NCBI GenBank assembly: GCA_963653535.1
Contig: CAVJWU010000031.1
Span: 1 to 17,609 of the forward strand
Direction: 5' to 3'
Length of the DNA: 17,609 nucleotides
Source of the DNA: UBA3210 sp963653535
Lineage (GTDB): Bacteria; Bacillota_I; Bacilli_A; RFN20; CAG-449
The notes under the pieces were generated by a model. It was not told the DNA's origin and did no database searches. It saw nothing but the letters and a program-made list of their open reading frames with translations. The position numbers and the translations under genes are program-made. Positions 1-6,253 of this stretch are shown here, piece by piece; position 1 is the stretch's first letter, and each line of letters opens with the position of its first letter.

Positions 1-1250
1 TAAGAGTTTTTCACCCTGTCGGAATACTTTGCTTGGAAGTTATCCAGCGATTTATGCGTACTATACGACGACGATTTTACTTCGATAGGCAATAACTTTT
101 TTCCAGACGTGAGCAAAAAATCAACTTCATACCGGTCAAATCTATGGAAAAACAGTTCATACCCCGATGAAGTAAGAGCTTGTGCAACCGCATTTTCCAT
201 AACCATACCGATATTTACGCCGAGTTTATCTACTATAAGTTGCTTATAGATTGATTGTTCTATGGGCAGTTTGGAATCGGCAAAAATTGCCGTTACGAAA
301 AGTCCTGTGTCTCCCATATAAATTTTTTGTTTGGCATAATCTTTTGTTCTGTTTAGTCCTACGCTCGGATCGGTACAGTTGTTCGCTATATTGACAATCA
401 TCGAATCCTTAATCGCCTCATAGGAACTGTATGTTTTAGACGCTCTGTTGTTTTTCCCCAACGTAACGGAGCGAAACAATCTGCTTTGTGTAGACAATTC
501 GGACGGAATTGCATCTAAAATAATCGATGTCGAAAAACGATATTTAGTATCTAATTTTTTCAAATCGTCGCGGTACAATTTCAAAATATCTCGTTTTACT
601 TCGTCAATACGCGAAAAATCATTCGATTCTATGAGTTCTACAACCGCTTGCGGCATACCGCCGACCGCAACGTATAACATAAAATCTTTCAGAACTTTTC
701 TATGTGCAACTTGTCCTAACGGCTTCAAATTCAGAAAGCAGTCTCTGATAATATCCGCAGTGACGGTATCGCCTTTTGCCCATAAAAATTCCTCAAAATC
801 GAGCGGATACATATTTATAGACTTTTCTTCGCTCGGAATAAGAATCTTTTCCACGTTCTGCTTTAAAGTTATGAGCGAACCCGTTTCGATATAATCGTAT
901 CTCCCATCGGCAACAAGTTGTTTTATCGATTGCCGTGCAAGCGGAAACAGTTGAACTTCGTCAAATATAATCAACGATTTTCTCTCTATCAGCCTTTTTC
1001 CGTATAACAACGATAGATTTCGAAAAAAAGTATCGAGATCGGAAATGTCGTTCTTAAAAAGTTGTTCTACTTTACCGAGATCCGACTGAAAATTTATAAG
1101 TATATACGTTTCGTACTCGTTTTTAGCAAATTCTTCTACTATCGTTGACTTTCCGATTCGTCTTGCCCCCTGAACGAGCAAAGCCCTTTTCCCTGCCCAA
1201 TTTTCTTTCCACTCTAAAAAGCGGTCATAAATTTTACGTCTGAATACCAT
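1..1250 (-). CDS. DUF4143-type P-loop ATPase, C-terminus cut by the window edge
   Basis: An open minus-strand frame starts at the ATG at 1248-1250 and stays open to base 1, giving about 416 residues with the last few missing. It begins MVFRRKIYDRFLEWKENWAG, followed by a Walker A of the form GARRIGKST (about residues 29-37) and a Walker B-like LIIFDEVQ, then DGRYDYIETGS and MYPLDFEEFLWA. Near the end come the nuclease-like strand VDFLL and IEVKSS. This is the usual order for the AAA_14/DUF4143 'ATP-binding protein' family. The cellular role of the family is unsettled; it is often accessory and strain-variable. GGAGG at 1257-1261 sits six bases before the ATG and supports the start. Hand-counted lines are near 40% GC, against about 30% in the pst genes, with TCG, CCG and CGA codons that the neighbours rarely use. 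That suggests acquisition from another genome (inference). Confidence 0.85.
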   Translation of the reverse strand, partial: MVFRRKIYDRFLEWKENWAGKRALLVQGARRIGKSTIVEEFAKNEYETYILINFQSDLGKVEQLFKNDISDLDTFFRNLSLLYGKRLIERKSLIIFDEVQLFPLARQSIKQLVADGRYDYIETGSLITLKQNVEKILIPSEEKSINMYPLDFEEFLWAKGDTVTADIIRDCFLNLKPLGQVAHRKVLKDFMLYVAVGGMPQAVVELIESNDFSRIDEVKRDILKLYRDDLKKLDTKYRFSTSIILDAIPSELSTQSRLFRSVTLGKNNRASKTYSSYEAIKDSMIVNIANNCTDPSVGLNRTKDYAKQKIYMGDTGLFVTAIFADSKLPIEQSIYKQLIVDKLGVNIGMVMENAVAQALTSSGYELFFHRFDRYEVDFLLTSGKKLLPIEVKSSSYSTHKSLDNFQAKYSDRVKNS

Positions 1251-1590
1251 TTCAGCCCTCCATAATTTTTTCATATCGGTATTGTACCATATCTTAATAT
1301 AAAAATCAAAATTTTTTCAAAGCAATTTCCCCATAAATACAAAATGTTTTCTGTATTATATCCCCAAAAATCAAATTTTGTGCCATTCTTCGACTAAATA
1401 TTCGTTCGATCCTTTACTGTTTTTTTAGACGAATAGTTTTAGCGCTCATTTCAATATGCTTGATTAAAATGTATTTCTCTTTTTTGCATATCAGAAAAAG
1501 TCTTGCCGCCAAGTTAAAAAAAATATAGCTTAAAACCCAAAATCAATCAAATTTTTGAATTTTGGTAGAATTCGTATAGGGCAATTAGTG
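1251..1590. other. AT-rich gene-free gap between two ATPase genes
   Basis: Apart from the promoter and ribosome binding site of the ATPase gene at 1257-1309, I see no coding signal on either strand. Continuing the 1591-1893 reading frame past its stop gives no ATPase-like sequence, so the missing part of that gene is not simply frameshifted here. Confidence 0.5.
1281..1309 (-). promoter_or_regulatory. Sigma-A-type promoter of the DUF4143 ATPase gene
   Basis: Read on the minus strand, a -35 TTGATT (1304-1309) and a -10 TACAAT (1281-1286) are separated by exactly 17 bases. The -10 is preceded by TGG, an extended -10. The expected start of transcription is about 25 bases before the ATG, leaving room for the GGAGG. 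Confidence 0.7.
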
Positions 1591-1893
1591 TTAGTCCTTA
1601 TAATTAATTGAAAATTTAAAAACATAAGAAAAAAATTCATCAAAAGATTCAAAATGCAAATTTGATAGATTAAAAACATCTTCAAAAGCTAAAGTGAGAT
1701 TTTCTAAATTAAGTTTAGAAGAAGTCCTTTTACATTCAAAAACAACAGTCGGTAATAAGCAATCTTCTAATGATTTACGAATAATTTCAGATTTTCCTAC
1801 TCTTCTTCTATCATATAAGAGAATCGTTTCTACTCGATCAGCTTTATATGCATCAACGATCTCTTTTAATTCTTCAGTTCTACCAATAAACAT
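1591..1893 (-). pseudogene. N-terminal stub of a DUF234/ATPase_2-type ATPase
   Basis: The 100-residue frame starts MFIGRTEELKEIVDAYKADR and continues with LLYDRRRVGKSEII. That is the opening of the archaeal-type ATPase (ATPase_2/DUF234) family, whose members normally read FIGRxxEL..L...Y.......YGRRRVGKT and run to several hundred residues. Only about 100 residues remain before the stop at 1591-1593; no Walker B, sensor or C-terminal domain follows. The Gly opening the P-loop is Asp here (YDRRRVGKS). A good ribosome binding site remains (GAGGTGA, 1902-1908), so a short peptide could still be made. I read it as a truncated gene, not a functional small protein. It is AT-rich like the local genome and unlike the GC-richer ATPase gene at 1-1250. 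Confidence 0.6.
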
Positions 1894-1984
1894 AACTTAT
1901 TTCACCTCAATTAAAATAATGTATATTTATAAATTTATGCAAATTGATTTGTAACAAATGGTTTTGTATAAAAATATTTAGTTC

Positions 1985-2025
1985 AAAAAAAGAACCACCT
2001 TATTTTAAAGTAAAGTGATTCTTTT
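1985..2025 (-). terminator. Intrinsic terminator of typA
   Basis: On the minus strand an 11-bp stem (AAAAGAATCAC at 2015-2025 pairing with GTGGTTCTTTT at 1988-1998, one G-U pair) is followed by an unbroken run of seven T (1985-1991, partly shared with the stem). It begins 13 bases after the typA stop codon. Confidence 0.85.
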
Positions 2026-2038
2026 AAATATTAAAAAA

Positions 2039-3865
2039 TTAATCTTCGTAACGAGCTCTTGCTTCTGCTTTCTTTCTTTCAGAAGTATTTAAGATTTTCT
2101 TTCTCATTCTAATGAAATTTGGAGTAATTTCTACAAGTTCATCAGTATTAATATAATCTAAACAAGCTTCAAGAGACATCTTTTTTGCACCTTTTAAAGT
2201 GACAGTTGTATCTTTATTTGAAGAACGTTGGTTAGTTAAATTCTTTTCTTTAACTGGAGTAACTGCAAGATCAGTATCATATTTATTTTCACCAACAATC
2301 ATACCTTCATAAATTTGATCACCTGGTTCAATGAATAATGTACCTCTTTCTTCAATATGTTGAATTGCGTATGGAGTAGCTTGACCAGTATCAGTTGAAA
2401 CTAAGACACCGATCTTTCTTTCACCGACAGCAAGTTTTAAAATTGGACGATATTCTTTAAATGTATGGTTAATAATACCATAACCCTTTGTTAAAGTCAT
2501 AAAGTTAGTCATAAAACCAAGTAATCCTCTTGATGGCACAACATAATTAATTCTAACTTGGTTTTCATCATAGTTCATATGAACAAGTTCAGCGCCTCTT
2601 GAGCCTAAAGATTCCATAATTGAACCCATGAATTCTTCTGGAACATCAATTTGAACATCTTCATATGGTTCACATTTAACTCCATCGATTTCTTTGACGA
2701 TAACCTTTGGTTTACTGACTTCAAGTTCAAAGCCAGTTCTACGCATATTTTCAATAAGAATTGATAAATGTAATTCACCTCTACCAGAAACAATCCAAGA
2801 TTCAGAATTAGGAATTCTTTCAACTTTTAAAGAAACATCTCTTTGAGTTTCTCTAAATAATCTATCTTCAATCTTTCTAGCGGTTAATTCTTTACCATCT
2901 TGACCTGAGAAAGGAGAAGAATTTGTACCGAATGTCATTTGTAATGTAGGTTCATCAATTCTTAAGATTGGTAAAGGTAAAATGTTATTAGGTTCACAAA
3001 TAGTTTCACCAACACTTAAATCAGGTAAACCAGCAATTGCGATAATATCACCAGCATCAGCTTCATTAACTTCAATTCTCTTTAAGCCGAAGAAACCATA
3101 TAATTTTTGAATTCTAAAGTTCTTAACTGAACCATCAATTCTACAACAAGCAACTGTATCATTTACTTTAATCTTACCTTGAGCGACTCTACCAATACCA
3201 ATTCTACCAACGAAATCATTATAGTCTAATAATGCAGGTTGGAATTGTAAAGGTAATGTTTCATCAGTACATGGAGCTGGAATTTCAGAAATAATCGTAT
3301 CAAAAATTGGATCCATACCTTCTTTTTGAGTATTGATATCTGGATCATAACTTGATGTACCTTTAAGAGCAGAAGCATAAACTGTCTTAAATTCTAACAT
3401 TTCATCATCCGCGCCGAGTTCAATGAATAAATCTAATACTTCATCAAGAACCCTTTTTGGATCTGCGTTTGGTCGATCAATTTTATTGACGACAACAACA
3501 GGTTTAACATGAGCTTCGAATGCTTTCTTTAAAACGAAACGTGTTTGAGGCATTGTTCCTTCTAAAGCGTCAACGACGAGTAAGCAGCCATCAACCATGT
3601 GCATAATTCTTTCAACTTCACCACCGAAGTCAGCATGACCCGGAGTGTCGATAATGTTAATTCTATAATCTTTGTAATTAATCGCAGTTGGTTTCGCTAA
3701 AATTGTAATTCCACGTTCTCTTTCGATATCGTTATTGTCCATCATTCTATCTTGGACTTCTTCATTTTCTCTAAAAGTACCACTCGCTAATAAGAGTTGG
3801 TTAACTAATGTTGTTTTACCATGGTCAACGTGAGCGATAATTGCGATATTTCTAATATTTTTCAT
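2039..3865 (-). CDS. typA: Ribosome-associated GTPase TypA/BipA
   Basis: A 608-residue translational GTPase, full length for BipA. It acts on the ribosome, supporting 50S assembly and growth under stress such as cold. The G domain is complete: G1 AHVDHGKTT (11-19), the switch region with RERGITI (near 49-55), G3 DTPGH (73-77), G4 NKID (127-130) and G5 SAL (165-167). The EF-G-like domain II follows, then the domain III stretch GRGELHLSILIENMRR and the domain V stretch VPSRGLLGF. The basic C-terminal tail (RMRKKIL, then RKKAEARARYED) is typical of the BipA-specific domain. AGGAG lies nine bases before the ATG. The gene is monocistronic: promoter at 3896-3924, terminator directly after. I see no missing motif. 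The alternatives LepA and EF-G are excluded by length and by the BipA C-terminus. Confidence 0.97.
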   Translation of the reverse strand: MKNIRNIAIIAHVDHGKTTLVNQLLLASGTFRENEEVQDRMMDNNDIERERGITILAKPTAINYKDYRINIIDTPGHADFGGEVERIMHMVDGCLLVVDALEGTMPQTRFVLKKAFEAHVKPVVVVNKIDRPNADPKRVLDEVLDLFIELGADDEMLEFKTVYASALKGTSSYDPDINTQKEGMDPIFDTIISEIPAPCTDETLPLQFQPALLDYNDFVGRIGIGRVAQGKIKVNDTVACCRIDGSVKNFRIQKLYGFFGLKRIEVNEADAGDIIAIAGLPDLSVGETICEPNNILPLPILRIDEPTLQMTFGTNSSPFSGQDGKELTARKIEDRLFRETQRDVSLKVERIPNSESWIVSGRGELHLSILIENMRRTGFELEVSKPKVIVKEIDGVKCEPYEDVQIDVPEEFMGSIMESLGSRGAELVHMNYDENQVRINYVVPSRGLLGFMTNFMTLTKGYGIINHTFKEYRPILKLAVGERKIGVLVSTDTGQATPYAIQHIEERGTLFIEPGDQIYEGMIVGENKYDTDLAVTPVKEKNLTNQRSSNKDTTVTLKGAKKMSLEACLDYINTDELVEITPNFIRMRKKILNTSERKKAEARARYED

Positions 3866-3895
3866 CTCAAATGTCTCCTTAAAAAAACCTAAAAT

Positions 3896-3924
3896 ATAAT
3901 ATCAAATCTAGTTTCATAGTTAAA
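3896..3924 (-). promoter_or_regulatory. Extended -10 promoter of typA
   Basis: On the minus strand, TTTAAC (3919-3924), a 17-base spacer and TATTAT (3896-3901) preceded by TGA form a good vegetative promoter about 30 bases upstream of the typA start. Confidence 0.65.
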
Positions 3925-3954
3925 TAAAAATATAATTAATTTTAAAAATAATTG

Positions 3955-3988
3955 AAAAAAGTACAATATTCTATAAGAATATGTACTT
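3955..3988 (-). terminator. Intrinsic terminator of the RNase J gene
   Basis: On the minus strand AAGTACATATTC (3977-3988) pairs with GAATATTGTACTT (3959-3971), leaving one bulged base, and a T run follows (3955-3960). It starts seven bases after the RNase J stop codon and separates this gene from typA. Confidence 0.85.
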
Positions 3989-3994
3989 AGCGAT

Positions 3995-5680
3995 TTATTT
4001 ATCTAAATCAACAATTGCAGGAATAATTACAGGACATTTTCCTGTTTCTTTACGAATATAACGAGCGATTCGATCAACTATTTTATCTTCAATTGGAGTA
4101 TCTTCATAATAACCAGTTAAATAGACATCAACTTGATCTAAGAATAATTGAGTGATGGTATGAAGAATATTTTCTGAATCTTTTAAGAAAACAAATCCTC
4201 TCATTTGTACGTCAGGTCCAGCGATAATTGCTTTTTGTTTACTTGAAACTGTAACACCCATAATAACAACTCCATCACCAGAAAGACGATTTCTTTCTTC
4301 AATAACATTATTACCGACATTACCGATATCACTTCCATCAATTAGAACATCACCAGTATCGATTTTGTTCTTATAATCAACTTTTAATGTGCCATTTTCA
4401 CCAGAAATAAACATACCGTTATCAAGAACAAAAATATTTGAATAATTAAGTTTTTTGTTGATATTTAATGCAATTTTAGCATTTGCCATCATATTAGAAT
4501 ATAAGCCATTAATTGGCATATAATATTTAGGTTTAAAGAGTGTCAATAAAGTCTTTATATCTTCTTGGCAAGGATGCATTGTAATAATATCTTTTCTAGA
4601 GAATTTTATAACTTGGCAACCTGTTTTATATACTTCATCAATACTTGCAACATATGTAGTTTCATTATTAGGAACTGGAGGACAATCAAGAACGAAAGTA
4701 TCTTGTTCAGTAAATTTTAATGAAATAGATGAGAAAGAACCATTCGCGAAATCGACAACTTGTTTATAAAGTTCGCTACCTTCGCCAACTAAGAGAACAA
4801 CTAAATCTTTTTCGCTGACTCGATTAATATTTTCAAATTTTTCAAACTTAACTTTATTTTCAAAGCCTTGTTCTTTAAATTCATTGAATAATTTAAGGTA
4901 ATCGTCTCCAACATTAGTTTTTGCAAATATTACTGTCTTATTATTTTTTACGCATAATGACATAATTTCATTAATATGCATGACGTTTTGGCCGTAACAA
5001 GCAATAAAAATTCTTCCTTTACTCATTTCAAATAAATCATGAATATGAGGAGTTAACATATATCGAGGTGTTGCATACCCAGTAACATTTGCATTAGATG
5101 AATCTGATAATAACAATAAAGTTTCATAAGAAGTTGATTTTAATAATTCTTTTGTATTCATCTTAAATGCATCAGGAATATTATTAAAATCAATGATGAA
5201 ATCAGAAGTGTAAACAATTTGACCTTGATCAGTAACTAAAGAAAAAGCATATGAGAAAGGAATAGAATGAGTTACGCTTGAGAAAATAAATTTTCTTCCC
5301 CCAATTTTCTTTTCTCCTGATTTAAGAACATAATCAAATTTATAATTAACTTTTAAACCTAATTTCTTTGTATATAATTCAATTCTTCTTGCAGTAAATG
5401 GTGAAGTAACAATAGGAGCTGGTGCTTCCATATAAACATAAGGTAACGCTCCCATGTTATCATCATGAGCGTGAGAAATGATATAAGCTTTAATTCTCTT
5501 TTTGTTTTGATATAAATAAGCGCAATTAGGAATAATCGCGTCAACCCCTGGAATAGATTTATGTGGATAAGAAAGTCCGCAGTCAAAAACGAAGATATCA
5601 TCGTTGACTTCAACAACATATAAATTCTTGCCTCTTTCATCAAGTCCACCCAGAGCAAATACTTTAATTTTGTCTGCCAT
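3995..5680 (-). CDS. rnj: RNase J family protein with altered metal site
   Basis: 561 residues, the usual length of RNase J, the Firmicutes endo/5'-exoribonuclease of mRNA decay and rRNA maturation. The order is metallo-beta-lactamase fold (ALGGLDERGKNLYVVE at 9-24, HAHDDN at 70-75, THSIPFS at 137-143, YTSD at 157-160), beta-CASP domain, then MHPCQED (368-374) and PKYYMPING (384-392), and a C-terminal domain. In active enzymes the motifs read HxHxDH, SGH and PVHGE. Here the last His of the first motif is Asn75 and the His of PVHGE is Asn391. By comparison with RNase J1 structures both normally bind the same metal ion; H70, H72, D74, H138, D160 and H369 are kept. It may therefore be a weak or structural, RNase J2-like subunit partnering an active paralogue elsewhere (inference). 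AAGGAG lies ten bases before the start. Confidence 0.88.
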   Translation of the reverse strand: MADKIKVFALGGLDERGKNLYVVEVNDDIFVFDCGLSYPHKSIPGVDAIIPNCAYLYQNKKRIKAYIISHAHDDNMGALPYVYMEAPAPIVTSPFTARRIELYTKKLGLKVNYKFDYVLKSGEKKIGGRKFIFSSVTHSIPFSYAFSLVTDQGQIVYTSDFIIDFNNIPDAFKMNTKELLKSTSYETLLLLSDSSNANVTGYATPRYMLTPHIHDLFEMSKGRIFIACYGQNVMHINEIMSLCVKNNKTVIFAKTNVGDDYLKLFNEFKEQGFENKVKFEKFENINRVSEKDLVVLLVGEGSELYKQVVDFANGSFSSISLKFTEQDTFVLDCPPVPNNETTYVASIDEVYKTGCQVIKFSRKDIITMHPCQEDIKTLLTLFKPKYYMPINGLYSNMMANAKIALNINKKLNYSNIFVLDNGMFISGENGTLKVDYKNKIDTGDVLIDGSDIGNVGNNVIEERNRLSGDGVVIMGVTVSSKQKAIIAGPDVQMRGFVFLKDSENILHTITQLFLDQVDVYLTGYYEDTPIEDKIVDRIARYIRKETGKCPVIIPAIVDLDK

Positions 5681-5711
5681 GTATTATAATCTCCTTAATT
5701 TGAGCAACATC

Positions 5712-5717
5712 AGTATA
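5712..5717 (-). promoter_or_regulatory. Extended -10 element for the RNase J gene
   Basis: On the minus strand TATACT is preceded by TGG, a strong extended -10, 31 bases before the ATG. A matching -35 at 17-base spacing is only T-rich, so the extended -10 would carry recognition. Divergent from the tRNA-His promoter about 50 bases away. Confidence 0.55.
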
Positions 5718-5767
5718 CCATAAAGGTAGGATTTAAAAAACAAAATTTGATTATTTAAATTTTTTTC

Positions 5768-5796
5768 TTTACAAATAGTTTATTTCTCGGTAAAAT
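5768..5796 (+). promoter_or_regulatory. Promoter of tRNA-His
   Basis: TTTACA (5768-5773), a 17-base spacer and TAAAAT (5791-5796). The predicted start is near 5803, a few bases before the mature tRNA. Confidence 0.65.
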
Positions 5797-5809
5797 TAGT
5801 AACGCATAT

Positions 5810-5886
5810 GGCGAATATGGTGAAGTGGTTAACACATCTGGCTGTGAACCAGACATGCGTCAGTTCGATTCTGATTATTCGCCCCA
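5810..5886 (+). tRNA. tRNA-His (anticodon GTG), CCA encoded
   Basis: The acceptor stem GCGAATA (5811-5817) pairs with TATTCGC (5876-5882). G5810 faces C5883, giving the extra G-1:C73 pair that identifies tRNA-His. The anticodon stem TCTGG/CCAGA (5837-5841, 5849-5853) encloses loop CTGTGAA with anticodon GTG at 5844-5846. The T arm carries TTCGATT, and CCA is encoded at 5884-5886. Standard class I tRNA with every arm present. Confidence 0.96.
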
Positions 5887-5901
5887 TTATTGAAGCATTA
5901 G

Positions 5902-5990
5902 TTTGATACAGTAAAATGTGTCGAACTTTTTTATTTTTACGATAGTTCAATTCCTACCGTCAGTTCAAACTACTAAGCTTTGATACAGTA
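5902..5990 (+). repeat. Direct repeat of TTTGATACAGTA, 77 bases apart
   Basis: Exact 12-base copies at 5902-5913 and 5979-5990, each followed by a short A-rich stretch. Function unknown. They could be a binding site pair or the trace of a small duplication. Confidence 0.5.
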
Positions 5991-6098
5991 CAAAACAATT
6001 CATATAGCTTTTGCAGTTCTTTTATATAATGATTTATAAGTTTTAAACGTCAACGATTGTACGATTATGAAAAAAATAAAAAAATAAAATATCAAAAA

Positions 6099-6136
6099 TA
6101 AGTAAACCTCGGTTCAACTTTTGTGGTTCACTTCAA
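6099..6136 (+). repeat. Dispersed hairpin repeat, copy B (IS-end-like)
   Basis: This 38-base segment matches the minus strand of 17193-17230 at 34 of 38 positions. It is partly palindromic (AAGTAAACC against GGTTCACTT) around a CAACTTTTG core. The core and flank resemble the terminal inverted repeats of IS3-group elements as I remember them; I could not search. No transposase is visible beside it. Confidence 0.55.
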
Positions 6137-6155
6137 AGTGCTTCGGCACTTTTTT
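6135..6155 (+). terminator. UUCG tetraloop terminator upstream of the pst operon
   Basis: AAAGTGC (6135-6141), loop TTCG, GCACTTT (6146-6152), then further T to 6155. The perfect 7-bp stem with a UUCG loop and T tail insulates the pst operon from transcription coming from tRNA-His. It ends just before the Pho box. Confidence 0.88.
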
Positions 6156-6156
6156 C

Positions 6157-6184
6157 TTTACAAGTTCTTTACAATCTTTTTACT
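6157..6184 (+). promoter_or_regulatory. Pho box: three 11-bp-spaced PhoP half-sites
   Basis: TTTACA (6157-6162), TTTACA (6168-6173) and TTTACT (6179-6184) are separated by exactly five bases each. Firmicutes PhoP recognises direct TT(A/T/C)ACA-like repeats with the same 11-bp period. They precede pstS, and phoP lies in the same operon, so autoregulation by phosphate limitation is likely. The -10 is probably TATTAT at 6217-6222; no good -35 is present, as expected for an activator-dependent promoter. Confidence 0.8.
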
Positions 6185-6216
6185 GCTCTAAGTGAGATTT
6201 AAATATTGTTATTTTT

Positions 6217-6222
6217 TATTAT
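6217..6222 (+). promoter_or_regulatory. Probable -10 of the pst operon promoter
   Basis: TATTAT, with overlapping TATATA at 6220-6225 as an alternative. The -35 position is poor (GAGATT at 17 bases), which fits dependence on PhoP bound at the Pho box. Confidence 0.5.
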
Positions 6223-6235
6223 ATAGATGTTTCAA

Positions 6236-6241
6236 GGGGGG
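6236..6241 (+). promoter_or_regulatory. Ribosome binding site that sets the pstS start
   Basis: Six consecutive G after AA, twelve bases before ATG 6254. The upstream in-frame ATG at 6227 lies before this site, so the protein should start at 6254 with the lipoprotein signal MKKIG. Confidence 0.75.
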
Positions 6242-6253
6242 AAAAGAAAAAAT

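Larger units (their letters stand above)
6025..6155 (+). ncRNA. Candidate small RNA between tRNA-His and the pst operon
   Basis: A perfect -10 hexamer TATAAT at 6025-6030 predicts a start near 6037, and a textbook terminator ends at about 6155. This would give an RNA of about 120 bases with two hairpins (6100-6133 and 6135-6152) and no useful reading frame beyond a six-residue MKKIKK. The weak point is the -35: nothing near TTGACA lies 16-18 bases upstream. The segment could equally be the 3' tail of the tRNA-His transcript. Confidence 0.25.
5887..6253 (+). other. Gap between tRNA-His and pstS with repeats and control signals
   Basis: No open frame of note. From left to right: two exact copies of TTTGATACAGTA (5902-5913, 5979-5990); the imperfect inverted pair TAGTTTGA/TCAAACTA (5899-5906, 5965-5972); a perfect TATAAT at 6025-6030; an IS-end-like hairpin repeat at 6099-6136; a UUCG-loop terminator; the Pho box; and the pstS ribosome binding site. 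Confidence 0.6.

Noticed and set aside
448..894. 148-codon plus-strand open frame
   Set aside because: Antisense to the DUF4143 ATPase gene, whose motifs are clear on the other strand; no ribosome binding site and no recognisable protein.
1694..1954. 86-codon plus-strand open frame
   Set aside because: Antisense to the ATPase stub at 1591-1893; low-complexity translation and no start signals.
5810..5886. tRNA-His as an integration site for a mobile element
   Set aside because: No integrase and no repeat of the tRNA 3' end is present elsewhere in the window.
6227..6253. Earlier in-frame ATG for pstS at 6227
   Set aside because: It lies before the G-run ribosome binding site and would place nine charged residues in front of a normal lipoprotein signal peptide.
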